DNA from: Drechmeria coniospora
Lineage: Eukaryota; Ascomycota; Sordariomycetes; Hypocreales; Ophiocordycipitaceae
Direction: 5' to 3'
DNA: 64,000 nt
Assembly (NCBI RefSeq): GCF_001625195.1
Contig: NC_054390.1
Location: forward strand, 4,674,027 to 4,738,026
Shown here: in pieces, positions 33,929 to 47,700 of the stretch
Numbering within the stretch: position 1 is the first letter of the stretch
How the letters are laid out: the number at the start of each line of letters is the position of its first letter
Position numbers and translations under genes: made by a program
Notes under the pieces: model-generated
What the model was told of the DNA's origin: nothing
The model's input: only the letters and a program-made list of their open reading frames with translations
Database searches by the model: none

Positions 33929-35760
33929 ATGGAGACATTCCCAGCCGAAAACGCCAGAGGCGCGATTGAGCAAGCTCTGTTCACCGAACCTCTTGTGCGC
34001 CAGGCCAGGTACATCGAGACCACGAACGGCCAAGTTGCCGTTGCACTGTCGCTGAACAAGGATCGAGTGGCGGCCTCCGGAAAAACGAAAAAGGAGATTG
34101 TTTCGCTGATCCGAAAAAACGTCCGAGCCTCGACCAGAGTTCGACCGTTTCCCAAACGATGGCTCGTGCTGGAGGAGCTCTCGGTTACGGCGACAGGCGA
34201 GGTGGATGAGACAAAGCTGAGGGAATTGCTTGACGAGGATGTCAAGAAAGCGGAACAACGAACCGGGGAAAAACCGCCTGGCGCGCTGCAGATGGCATTT
34301 GCAGCGGCTCATGGCGTCTCGCCCGAACAAGTCGATCCCTACAAGTCCTTCATCGAACTCGGTGGAGACTCGATGGGCGCAATCGAAGTGAGGAATATAT
34401 TGCTTCGGCAAGGCTTTGCAGTTGCGGTGCGAGATCTTCTATCTTGCTCGCAGCTCCTTGACGTTGAAATGCGCGTCGGGAATTGTCTTGACAACTCGGC
34501 GGGCTCATTTCGAAGCAAATTTGGACACCCCACTGAACTGCCGCAACTGATTTGGCAAGCCAAGCTCGATGAACCGTTGCAGACCGTCTCGCTACGGATG
34601 CCTGGGCATGTTGATGATCAGATAATCCGCGCGGCATTGGATGCTACATTAGCAGAGTTTGCGATACTTCAACCACAAGGCCCAAATGCAACTGCTTACC
34701 ACGTTCATAACGCTGAGCATGTCGCCGACATGGATTTGCGCGTATCGGAGCTGCCAAGACAGATGCGCGAGCGGGATAGCGTCTTCGAAGCCCATCTATT
34801 CCGAGTTCACGACACCGATGCATACAAATTAGTATTGATGGCGCATAGGCTTCTTCTTGACCGCAGGTCCTGGCCGATACTTCTGAACAGTTTCACGCGA
34901 ACATTGACTAAATTCGCCCGAAAAGAGTCACTGATGAGCAGGGAAAGCGCAACGCTGGAACATGGTACATTGACGTCTCGCCTAAGACATGCAGGGGCCG
35001 AGGCCTACTTGGTCAACCAAGATCAACCTGCGAATTCCTCATTGTCGGTCATAACCGAGAGTCTCTCAATTGGAGGAGAAGACATCTCGCTACTCCTAGA
35101 CGGTGCGAACCATGTTGCGATGAACACACGCCCCATTGACCTAGTCGTCGCCGCCGTTACGACATCACATTGCCAGGTTGTTGGCTCCTCTACCTGCGAT
35201 GTCACTGTGAGAGCGAGTGCTAGAGATTTTCTGCCCAAAGAAGATCTGGATCTTTCAAGAGAAGTCGGTCGTTTCGATATGGTAATACCCGTCACTGTAC
35301 CAGATGTCGCACAGAGCGACATTGCGCAGGCTTTGCGTAGTACAAAGGACGCCATGAGGGCATCGCTTTGGGAACAGGCTGCACCATTTGATGGATCAAC
35401 TCAACTGTCCCCAATACTAACTATCGAATATGACGGAAACCACGAGAATAGCAGCGTTGAGATGGGTGAGACAGGTATCACAATGGAATCAGGTGACGAA
35501 AAATGGAAATATGATGCCACTCCAGGAGGTCAAGTACCGACTTCCCGATATGTCCGTGTCTCTTTTGATGCCAGCAGGAAAATGCATTTTTCATTTTCGT
35601 CGACTGATTCATCCGTTGAACTTGGAGATTGGGCTCTACGCTGCAAAGTGGCCATAACCGCCCTCATCGGCCGGTTGCGCACCCTCAGTCGTCAGAGCAC
35701 TCTAAGCGACTATCCGCTGCTTCCATTGAGCCCAGATCAGTTGCAGAACTTTGAGAGTAG
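33929..35760 (+). other. NRPS starter region: A-remnant, T0, inactive E-like domain
   Basis: Residues about 30-105 look like only the C-terminal subdomain of an adenylating enzyme. The A10 motif is recognisable as SVTATGEVDETKLREL, but the catalytic Lys of the usual GK is Glu. T0 follows with an intact FIELGGDSMGA (Ser148, codon 34370-34372). Residues about 190-590 resemble an epimerase/condensation fold; at 34838-34873 the HHxxxDxxSW motif reads HRLLLDRRSW, with the catalytic second His replaced by Arg. This is what an A-T-E starter module, as in HC-toxin synthetase, would leave after losing its activating core. T0 could then accept an acyl chain made elsewhere. Confidence 0.75.
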
Positions 35761-38700
35761 CTTTCTCCCTTCGATTGGCGACGAGCACCTTGGAAATATC
35801 GAAACTGTTTATCCGGCTTCTTCGGTACAAGAGGGCATGCTTCTTGCCAAAATCAGAAGGCCTGAAAGTTACACCATTGAGTCGTTGATTGAAGTCACGA
35901 CAAAGCGACAAGCGGAACCTGTCAATGTTGGGAGGATATGTAACGCGTGGAAAGCCGTTGTCCTACGACACCCAGCACTCCGTACCGTTTTTGTGCCCAG
36001 TGCTCGAGATGGTAGTACGTACGAGCAAGTCGTCCTGCGAAATGTCGAACCGAGGATTGTCATTCTGGACGGTACTGGGGGCGATGCGCTTGATATACTA
36101 CGGCAAGGACAGCCTGCAATCTTCAGTGCAGCGGAGCCCGCTCACCAGCTATCGATCTGCATAGGCCCTGACAGAAGGATATTTTGCAAGTTTGAGTTTA
36201 GCCACACTATTGTTGATGGATTGTCTCTTTTCGTGATTACGAGAGACATGAGCCAGTACTTCAGTGGAGTGCTGCCCTGTACCTCAGGCTTGATTCTCTC
36301 GGACCATGTCCGCTACGTGGAAATTCAGGATAAGTCGGTTGAGTACTGGAAGCAATACCTTGGGGCGAACATGGATTCGCTTTTCCCAGCATTGAACCAA
36401 AATTCTCACGAGGTGCCAGAAACTCGGTCAGTTTCTGTTGAGTTGGGTGACACTCGCGACCTGCTTGCGTCGTGCAAGGCGATGGGAACAACCGTCGCCG
36501 CCTTGATTCAAGCTGCTTGGTCAATGGTGTTGAGATACTATACTCAATCTAACGCTGTTAGTTTCGCATATATGAGCTCTGGTCGCGATGCTCCAATCCA
36601 GGGCATCCATGATGCAGTTGGTGTATTCGTGCGGCTCATGATTCTTTCCGTTGACTTTAGAAACTCGGCAACAATCTCGCAAATACTGAGAAAAATAACC
36701 ACCGACTTAGCAGAGCAAATGTCGCACCAGTACTGCTCCCTGGCTGATATGCACAATGCTCTGGAAATCCCGGGAGGGTCTCTCTTTAATACGCTTGTGT
36801 CAATATACCAGGACTCGGACGAAGCGCCTGGTGAAGGGGTTGCTTTCCGCCGAATCGAGGACTACACCCCTACCGAGTATCCTATTAACATTGTCGCTGC
36901 CAGCTCCGTGGAGGGCCTCAGACTTCGTGTGAGCTACACCACATCAATACTCTCCGAGACTCAGGCTGCTAGCCTTGCTGAGTCCTTTGGCAAGGCTGTG
37001 GCGTGCATCCTCGATAACCCCCAAAAGCCTGCCATCGACGTGATGCTGCAAAGTGAAAGCGACATCAAGACGATCATGCGGCAGTCCGAGTCCATCAAAT
37101 CTCCCATGGATACTTTGATTCACGAGCTTGTTTCCGCTCAGGCAATTCGACATCCAGGTCACATAGCAGTTGAAGCTGCGGATGGTCGCTTGACATACGA
37201 AGATCTTGAGAGATTATCGACCACCCTCGCTGCGCACCTACAGTGCCATTTCCATTTGGGGCCGGAAAAAATCGCAGTATGCTGTTTTGACAAGTCTGCT
37301 TGGGCAGTCGTTGCCATGCTATCCGTTCTCAAAGCGGGTGCTGGTTTCGTCAACGTCGATGCAAGCTTTCCCAATAGCCGCATCACGAGCATCACTGCTG
37401 ATACCGGAGCCACCATTGCTCTCACATCCAGCAAGCACTGCGCAATTTTCACTAATATTGTCACTAACATTTTTCAAGTTGACGCCGACTGCCTTGCTAC
37501 AATCAGTTCACAGCTTCCATACCCGAAGGTATTGCCCGGCGTTGTCCCATCAAATGTAGCCTATGTGCTCTTCACATCAGGTAGCACTGGAAAGCCTAAG
37601 GGAATCATCATGGAACATGCGGCTGTCTGCAGCAATTCACAATCCCAAGCGAGATTATGGGGCCTAAACGCCCAGTCCCGTGTACTGCAATTTTCTGCGT
37701 TCACCTTTGACGTTAGTTTGTACGACATCTTCACAACCCTCATGTATGGGGGTTGTGTTTGCATTCCATCTGACCATCAACGTGTCAACGACCTTGCGGG
37801 TGCTATCAACTCCATGTCTGCAAACACGGCCATGCTGACACCTACTGTGGCCGATATGCTGGAGCCTGTCAATGTTCCAACCTTGAAGACTTTGGTGCTC
37901 GCAGGTGAAGCAGTATCTCAGCGCGTGGCGTCTAGATGGGTGTCAGAGGTGGCGCTCCACGGAGCCTATGGTCCATCTGAATGCTCTATGATAGCCTGGA
38001 ACCAGAATCTCGGCAAGACAGACCGATCAACTAACATTGGTCCCCCTGTGGAGTGTATGTTTTGGGTGGTTGATGTGCAGGACCATCGTCAACTGCTCCC
38101 ACTCGGATGCACGGGTGAGCTGTTAGTGCAAGGTCCGTCTCTCGCACGAGAATACATAAATCAACCTGGAAACACGGCTTGGATGACGAATGATGGCTGG
38201 CTGCCCTTTGCCGAAAATGTCGAGAACAAGGTCTACCGTACCGGGGACCTGGTTCGCTACAACCCTGACGGAACCTTGGACTATGTTGGACGAAAGGACA
38301 CGCAGGTCAAGTACCACGGGCAGCGCATTGAACTTGGTGAGGTCGAGAGCCATTTGCCTTCGGTATTGCCCGAGGGACTCAACGGGGTTGTTGAGTTAGT
38401 AACAACTCAACTTGATTCCCGGCAGCAACTAGTGCTCATGCTTTGGTTCTCGCACTCCGATTACGAGATTCCTGCTCGACCAATGGATAACGTGTCAAGT
38501 GAAACACATAAAACAATCTCAAAAATTATGGAAACGCTGGCTGATCGCCTGCCTCGATACATGACACCATCTCTTGCTGTACCGCTTTCAGGTACTCCGA
38601 AAAAGACGCTGTCTGGGAAGACGGACCGAAAGCCCTTGAGAGAGATAGCTGCGAGCCTTTCAGCTCAGCAAATATCGGCATTCTCGTTAAACCAAGGCCC

Positions 38701-41700
38701 CGTTGAAAAGGAAGACCTGACTCCCATGGAAATCGTTCTCCGAGAACTCTGGGCAAAAGTCCTGTGCATAGACGCCTCATTAATTGCCAGATCACACAAC
38801 TTTTTTCGTCTGGGTGGTGACTCTATACTGGCAACTAGACTTGTCACAAATTGTTACAACAGCGGCCATATCCTCAGTGTCGCAGTCATATTCGCCAACC
38901 CAAAGCTTGCAGACATGGCACTGGCACTCAAGACGTCCATCAATTCCAAATTTGAAGATGATAAACCATATAACCTTGTCAATAAAGTTGTTGATCAAGA
39001 TGTTCTCGAGTCAGAACTTATATCATTGCATGGAGGGTCTGTGAACGAGATTGAAAACGCCTATCCATGCACGCCGTTGCAGGCCGGTCTCTTGGCGCTA
39101 TCGCTCAAGTTTCCCACCTCATATATCGGGGTTATAGCATATGAACTCCCGGAGCGTGTTGAGATCGATCGATTCAAAGCGTCTTGTGAAATTGTCTCGG
39201 AGCGGCATGAAATCTTGCGCACAAGATTCGTCGATACTCAAGCAGCTGGCATCCTACAGATGGTAGTCAAGCACAAGATTCAGTGGGAGCACCGCACCAA
39301 TCTAAAAACCTGTCTCGATGATAAATCAGCCGCTATGATGGGGCTCAACCAACCTCTAACCCGCTGGACCATCGTGGATGACCCAAATGGAACGACCCAC
39401 TTCGTCTGGAGAGTACACCACTCTCTCTTTGATGGTCACAGTTTGTCACTGATTCTGCATCAAATTCAAGAAGCATACGATGGCTTTAAGTTGGTTGAGC
39501 CAGTCCCATTCTCGCGTTTTGTGAACCACCTGATACAGACTCGAAATGAGGCTGATACAGCGAGCTTCTGGAGACAGCAATTTGAGGGTTCCGTCAGAAC
39601 AATATTCCCCCCCAAGCCCACCGGGGAGAGGAGCGAGGGCGAGTCGTACATGGACTTCAGCATCAAGTTGAATGACTGGTCACGAACCGAGTTTACTGTT
39701 TCCAATTTGATGCGAGCCGCGTGGGCACTTGTTCTGGCCAAGCACATTGGGGTCAACGACGTCATATATGGCACGACAGTTTCGGGTCGGAGCGCCGCTG
39801 TCCCTGGAATTGACCGTGTCGTTGGTCCAACTCTCGCAACAGTGCCCTTGAGAATACACTTTTCCGGAAATGAAACTGTTCCTGAATTTTTAGCTAAGTT
39901 ACAGAAGCAGATGACTGACATGATCCCATTCGAGAACACGGGTATACAAGATATCGGGCGCTTCGGTGGTGATACAGCGAATGCGACGTCGTTCCAGACG
40001 CTACTTGTCGTCCAGCCGCCAGAAGATATCGAAAGCGACATGAAGCTATTTCAATCCCGACCCACCTCTCATTCAGGTGTCAGCCTTTATACCTATGACA
40101 TCGTCATCGTATGTCAACTCAAGCCGGACGGAGTTGACGTGCGGGTTGTTTATTCAAGCCACGGGCTGTCGAAAGAATTCATGGAGACGATCAGTTTACA
40201 CTTTCAGAACACCGTTCAGCAATTGATAACTACCAGCGACGACGATACTGTAAAGAATATTGATATTGCCACCGAAAGGGATGTTCAGACTATCATCAAG
40301 TGGAACCAACACTACCCGGACATTGTCCAACGGAGCATACCTGACTGGATTAGTCAGGTAGCCCAGGTTCAACCGAAATTTATTGCCATCGACTCAAAGG
40401 AAAAGTCTTTCACTTATAAATCTCTGGAAATATACTCGGATGCACTTGCCATACACTTGCTTCAGTTTGTCACAAAGCCAGACACGCTTGTGCCATTTTG
40501 CTTTGAGAAGTCTCCATGGAGTATTGTCGCCATGCTTGCCATCCTCAAAGCTGGCGGCTCTTTCGTACCCCTAGACCCATCCCACCCCCCCGCGCGATGG
40601 GAATCTATTCTGGACCAGCTGAATGCACCCGTCCTTCTGGCTACGGCGATGACGAGACATATGCTCCAAGGAATGGTGAAAAATATCGTGGAAATTGACG
40701 CAGAATTTATGGAGAAACTTCCAGTAACGGCCCATACACTGCCAAAGATCCATCCGACCCAGTTGGCTTATGTCTTATTCACATCTGGAACATCGGGTAC
40801 TCCAAAGGGCGTCATGATGGAACACGTCTCGGTCTGCACGAGCATGGCTGGCATTGGTAAGTATTTAGGGCACGATGAGAGCACGCGAACGATACAATTC
40901 TCACCATACGTTTTTGACGCCTGCATCTTGGAAATATTCGGCACTCTCTTCCACGGCGGGTGCATCTGCGTGCCTACACAAGATGAATGCAGAGATGACT
41001 TGGGCGGCACAATTAACAAGATGGGCGTTACATTTGCACCACTGACTGCCTCATTGTCGAGACTCTTTCATCCAGATGATGTTCCACAGCTCAAGCAAAT
41101 TCTTATAGGCGGCGAAGCCAACGGCTCAGACCTTATCAATTTGTGGTCCTCAATTGATGCCAGGGCTGGGTATGGCCCAACCGAAGCATGCGTTGGCGCT
41201 ACGTCCAATCCATGGAAATCTCTGAACGAGTCGTCGTCCAGCATTGGGCGGGCAGTCAACTGCGTCACGTGGATTGTCAACCCTCAAAATCACGAACAGC
41301 TTAGCCCACTTGGCTGTGTTGGTGAGCTTGCTATCCAGGGGCCCACGTTGGCAAGAGGCTACCTGCACAACGAGGTTCAGACTGCAAAGGTTTTTAAAGA
41401 TCCCCCTGTCTGGATGAAATCGATCTCAACGGTCTCGGACCGCCTATATCTTACTGGTGACCTGGTTCGCTACAACTGTGATGGGACGCTGGAGTTCCAG
41501 GGGCGCAAGGACAACCAGGTTAAGCTCAATGGCCAACGTATCGAGCTTGGTGAGATCGAGACTTCAGCAAATTTGACTCTGCCAAGCTCGGAAGCCACAG
41601 CTGAGGTTTCCCAGACAATGGACGGACGTGGAAGCCAGGTTTTGGCATTATTTTTCTGCCCAGGCAATCAATTCCTGGAGGCTAATCGGGAAGGTACCGG

Positions 41701-44700
41701 CCTTGTGATCCCCATTAACAGGAAAATTGAAAGCGTCGCAAGCGAGCTTAAGTCGACGCTTTCTACCCAGTTGCCAAGATATATGGTCCCATCGCTATTT
41801 GTGCCTCTACTGGAGATTCCAGTCACGATTTCTGGAAAGGTAGATAGGCGCAAACTTCAAGGGATCATTCGAAGTCTCTCTGCGGTCGAGTTGGCGGCTT
41901 ACTCCCTTCAAAACAGCGAGAAACGTGCCGCAGTGACGCCCGAAGAGCTGAGATTGCAAAGGCTTTGGTCAAATGTACTTGGGGTTGATATCGACGTCAT
42001 CGGTGCCGACGATAGCTTCTTTGGACTTGGCGGTGACTCCATTGCTGCAATGCGATTAGGTGCTGCCGCGAGAAGGCAGAGAATCATCTTGACAGTGCCG
42101 CAGATATTCGAGAATCCCCGGCTTAGCCAAATGAGTTTGGTTGCTGAGGCAGATGGAGACCAAGATATGACCTATGAGCCATTTAGTTTGCTACAAGATG
42201 AGCCATTGAAAGAGGTCGTATCCGCTCAAACCAAGCTTCTGCCCGAAATCGAGGATGCTTACCCGTGCACACCGCTTCAGGAAGGGATGATGGCATTGAG
42301 TGCCCGAGACCCAGGAACCTACATTGCTCGCATTCCGTTCCGCCTCGCAGGGCATGTAGATCCTGCGGCGTTCCGGTCCGCCTGGGAAATGGTCGTGATG
42401 CAAACTCCGATATTGCGCACTCGCATCACTCCAGCCGCTGATGGCCGGAGTGTTCAACTTGTCGTCCGCGAACCTGCGTCTTGGATCCTCATAAGCCAGG
42501 ATTCTGATATCAACTGTCTCGTTTCCGAGTATCTCGAAAATGACAAGAACAGTTTGATGGGGTATAGTACCTCGCTCTCCAGATACGGACTTGTCACCTC
42601 TACTCGCACCCTAGAGTCTGTATTCATCTGGACTGTTCATCACGCCGTATACGACGGCTGGTCAATGGATCTTGTTCTTGACAAGTTGAAAAAATCATTC
42701 AACACACCTGAGGCCGTTTTCACTACTGATCCCAACTATGCGCAGTTCATCGCTCATGTTGGGAGGTCACAAGAAAAAGGAGGTAACTACTGGCGTTCTG
42801 TTTTGCAAGGCACTCAGCATATCAACTTCCCTCGGCCGCCTCCCCTTCGGCCTATTGATAGGAAATGCCGCACGGATTCTTCTTTTCAGAAGTTTTTTGG
42901 AATGCCTTCACTCGACTCACTTGGCTCGGCCTCAGTTACTGCGGCTACACTGATGCGCGCAGCTTGGGCACTTGTTGTATCCAACCATGCTGGCGGAGAT
43001 GACTTGAGTATTGCCGAGAATATCTTCTTTGGTACGACTGTGTCTGGTAGAACTGCACCTGTCGACGGAATTGACGGCATGATCGGCCCAGCCATCTCGA
43101 CATTTCCAGTCCGCGCCCACGTCAACCCGTCGCTTCTCGTAACGGAGTTTCTGCAGCAAATGCAACAACAAAGTAACGCCGCGATAATGTATGAACAGTA
43201 TGGGTTGCAAAATATTGCCAAATTAAGCGTCGACGCCAGGACGGCAGCGGACTTTTCCACCCTCTTGGTGGTGCACCCTCCAAGTCTAACTCAACGAAAT
43301 GAGGTTCACCTCGGTGAACCAGTAATGGCCCCGCTGCACCAGGATGAGTTCCTCGATGGGACCGAAAACTTCTTTACATATCCTCTAGTCATACAAGTCC
43401 ATTTGCCATTTGACGATGGAGAGCTAGGGGTCACGATGACGTATTCCTCATCCGTTCTTTCGGCCATCCAAGTGAGGCAGATTGCCGGTCACTTCAAAAG
43501 AGCCGTCGAGCAGCTCATCAATGGCATGACAGATGCACAAAAGGGTACAACTCTGGGGGGACTTGACATAACCAGTCCTGAAGATGCGAATCAGTTTATG
43601 GAGTGGGCGCTTGAAGATGCCCCTGTCCTTCAAACTGCCTGTGTTCATGAACTGATAGAGAAGCAGGTGCAGCTACGGCCTGAAGCCCCTGCAATTGATG
43701 CCTGGGATGGTAAATTAACGTATAGGGAACTGGATAGTGCCGCTAACAGGCTTGCTTGTTATCTATACTACAACTTCAACGTCCGACCTGAGACGGTGGT
43801 CCATGTCTGTTTCGAGAAATCCATGTGGTTGCTTGTCGCCATTCTGGCCATCAACAAAGCAGGAGCTGCCTGGTCACCACTGGACCCATCGCATCCATCT
43901 GCTCGTCATGAACAAGTCATTGGAAAGACCCAGGCAACCCTTGCATTGGTATCTACGTCAAACATCCATGTTCTTGAAGGCTTGATTCACAATGTCATAG
44001 AAGTGACTTCGGACCTTGACAGGAAACTCCTGGTCGGCCAAGAATCTTCCAGTTCGACTATTCGAAGTGACACTCCACCGCCAGCCCAGACGACGCCAAA
44101 GAACGCATGTTACATTCTTTTCACATCTGGTAGTACCGGAGTTCCAAAGGGGTTTATCATGGAACATCAATCTGTCGCCACAGCCCAGGTTGCAATTGGC
44201 AAGCGGCTTGGATTACATTCCGATGTTCGGATGCTCCAATTTGCTGCTTTTGTTTTCGACTTGTGTATCGGCGAGATCATTGCGCCCCTAATGTTCGGAG
44301 CATGCGTTTGTGTTCCCTCAGAGCACCACCGAATGAACAGCATCGCCGACTTTATTCGCACGAAGCAAATAAACTGGGCGTTCCTCACTCCAGCATTTGT
44401 TCGAACCCTCACCCCCGACCAGGTCCCGGGATTAGACCTGCTTGCACTTGCCGGAGAAGCGGTTGGTCGGGATGTCTTTGACGCATGGTTCGGAAAGGTG
44501 CGATTGATTAATGGGTGGGGCCCTGCAGAAACCTGCTTGTTCAGTTCCATCCAGGAATGGAGCTCGACCGACCAGTCCTCTATTTCCATCGGAAAAGCTG
44601 TTGGAGGATTTGCCTGGATCGTCGATGCAAACAATAGGCGAGTACCGGCTGGTTGCCTAGGCGAAATTGTGATCCAGGGACCAACCATAACGCGAGAATA

Positions 44701-47700
44701 CATCTCGGACCCGGCAAAGACTAATGCCGCTATCCTTTCCGGTGATTATCTTCCAGACTGGGCTCCGAGGAGGAATGAGCCTGGTTGGAATAGAATGTAC
44801 AAATCAGGTGATCTCGGTTATTATAAACCTGATGGTACCATCGAGTTTTGTGGCCGGAAAGACACTCAAGTTAAGATAAGAGGACTACGAGTCGAGCTGG
44901 ACGAAGTCGAGCATCACACTCGCGTCTGCCTCGAGGGTGTTGCCCAAGTTGTTGTTGTCTTGGTGAAGTCGAAAAGTGGCGCGAAACTCGCGGCTTTCTT
45001 CTGCGAGACTCTGAGTTCCAAAACAGCAGGCGTGGACCTCCCTTCCGAAATCGCAGCCATTGCCGATGACATGTTGTTGCATGTAAATGGCAGTCTTCAA
45101 AGCAGAATATCTGACATGATCGGGAAACTGGAAACCTCCCTGCCACGTTACATGGTACCGGCAATGTTTATTCCATGTGCTTATTTCCCATTGATCACAT
45201 CGACAAAGATTGATCGCAACAAGCTTCGCGATATCGCGGCACAAATGTCCAGGGAAACATCTCTTCGGTACTCACTTGCTAATCGTGTGAAGCGCCCCCC
45301 TGAAAGCGCTACGGAGAAGCTTTTGCAGAAAATCTGGTCAGACATCTTGGGAATACCCATTGCTGGTATTGGACGAGATGATAGCTTCATCTCCCTTGGT
45401 GGAGATTCCATAGCCGCAATTCGGCTGAGTACCATCGCCAGGCAACATGGTGTGAGCATTTTCACTGGTAGCATTTTTGAGGATCCTAGGCTTCTCAAGA
45501 TTGCTGCTGCTGCGCAACTAGTTGATGACGAAGATTCGACCACATCATTGAGAGCACCAGACCCCTGGACATTGATTCCCCCGACCACGAACATTCAGGA
45601 GGTGACAAACATCGTTCAGAAACAATGTGAAGGGCTTCCAGATGACTGGGAAGTTGCTGATGCATACCCCTGCACACCTCTCCAGGAAGGCCTATTGGCT
45701 CTCTCCGCAAAGCAGCCGGGCTCATACATCGGCCGATTTGTCTACAATCTCGGGTCTGACGTGGCTGTAGACATGTTCAAAGCATCCTGGAACAAGGTGG
45801 TTGATACTTGTAGCAACCTACGCACCCGGATTGTGAAGCTTCCGGATGGTTCCGTCCTCCAAGCAGTAATTAAGGGCGCGTCAGACTGGTGTTTGGATGA
45901 AGGCTTAGGGCTTGAAGCCTATCTAAACCGCACGAGGGATATGGCAATGACATTTGGTTCTAGCCTCAGCCGTCAAACAATTGTTTACTGTTCTCATGAA
46001 AAAGAACATGAGAAGGGGAAGTACTATTTCATCTGGGATATCCACCACGCCGTGTACGATGGTTGGAGCATGAACCGCATGCTGGAGTTGCTGGATGCGA
46101 CGTACAGACAACTGGCGAATCCAGCATCATCTACCAATGAACTAGGTACAACCTCATCTTCTTCATCGTTCTCACGGTTCATACGGTATATTTCAAGCTT
46201 GAATGATGATTCATCAGCCGGCTTCTGGCAAGAGACACTCCGCCAAGTTACACGACCATCATTTCCACCTGCCACTCCCATTTCAAAGACGGTGTCTGGG
46301 ACGGAGACAGTTTCAAGATTTATCAAAGTTGTAGACTTTCAAAAACGCGGCTTAATCAAGGCCACAGTGCTTCGCGCCGCTTGGGCAATTGTACAGGCGG
46401 CATACTCAGACACCTCAGATATCTGCTTTGGGGCCACCGTTTCCGGACGCCAAGCTCTCGTCCCTGGAGTTGAAGACATAACGGGCCCCCTCATTGCAAC
46501 TGTACCAGTGCGTGTTCGCATCAATAAGCACCAAAAAGTGGCAGAATACCTTAAAGGGATTCAGCGCCAAACATCGGAAATGATCCCGCACGAGCAGTTT
46601 GGGCTGCAACGCATCGCTCGACTGAGCGCAGCGGCCAAGGTGGCTGTGGACTTCTCTACTTTACTCGTCATTCAACCAAAGCATATTGTGGCAACTGGCC
46701 AATCTCAAGATGGTGGAATAATGCGCCTGGTTACGGCTGATGCTAACGATCAATCTGCTCTGGCCAACTACTTCACCTATCCACTCGTGGTACAGCTCTA
46801 CATGTCAGAAAGTGATATAGAATTGGCGCTTATCTACAACGCCGCGTATCTCGATGAAGGGCAGATGCAAATTCTCGCTGCCCAGTACGAACATGTGGTC
46901 CACCAGCTCGTCGAACTGGCCGATGGAAGTAGCAACATTGGTGACATATCTCTAACCGGAGCCATGGATGTCCAGAAGGCGATATCATGGAACCAGAGCA
47001 CTGCACCGGATAATTTGCAGATTGACGGGTCAATGCCCGCAACTCTCAATGGACTTATTGAGAGCCAGGCATCAATTCGCCCCCATGCCATCGCTATTCA
47101 CGGACCAGACAAACAGCTAACCTACAAGCAACTTAATGACGCTGCAGATTGCATTGCAATCTATCTCAAGAAAAGGGGGATTGTCCAACGCGGCGACCTT
47201 GTGCTGCTCTGTCAGGATAGATCATACTGGACCCCCCTGTCCATGCTCGCCATCAACAAGCTGGGCGCCTCATTCGTTGTCTGCGGCGACATTGAAAAGA
47301 TTCACATGAGAAAAATCACAGCGGATCTTGGTATACATGTGGTGCTCTGCTCCCCCAACTGCACATCAGCCGAATTTGTAGGCCACATGGAACATGTTGT
47401 GGAGTTGTCCACGGATGTCATCTACCCTGCAATTTCCAAAGATTTTGACCATCTACCGGAGATTCTTGACATCACGGTCAATCCTTCTGAAGTGGCTTAC
47501 GTACTGCTCGCCAATGCACAGGGGGTTGCTACCGAGACGCAAGCTGTCATGATGACCCATAACAGTGCCAGGACTGGTCTCCTTCAGTTTTCTCATCACC
47601 TTGGCCTGGCGCCGAGCAGTAGGATGTCTCAGATACACGAATCTGGATCGTTGTTATCCCTTTCTGAAATATTCGCGCCACTTCTGGTTGGAGCGACAGT

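Noticed and set aside
33709..33969. Possible upstream exon of the NRPS in another frame
   Set aside because: Arg/Lys-rich random-looking translation with no adenylation-domain motifs; the ATG at 33929 explains the gene without it.
34838..34873. Active epimerase after T0
   Set aside because: The catalytic second His of HHxxxD is Arg, so an active epimerase is not supported.
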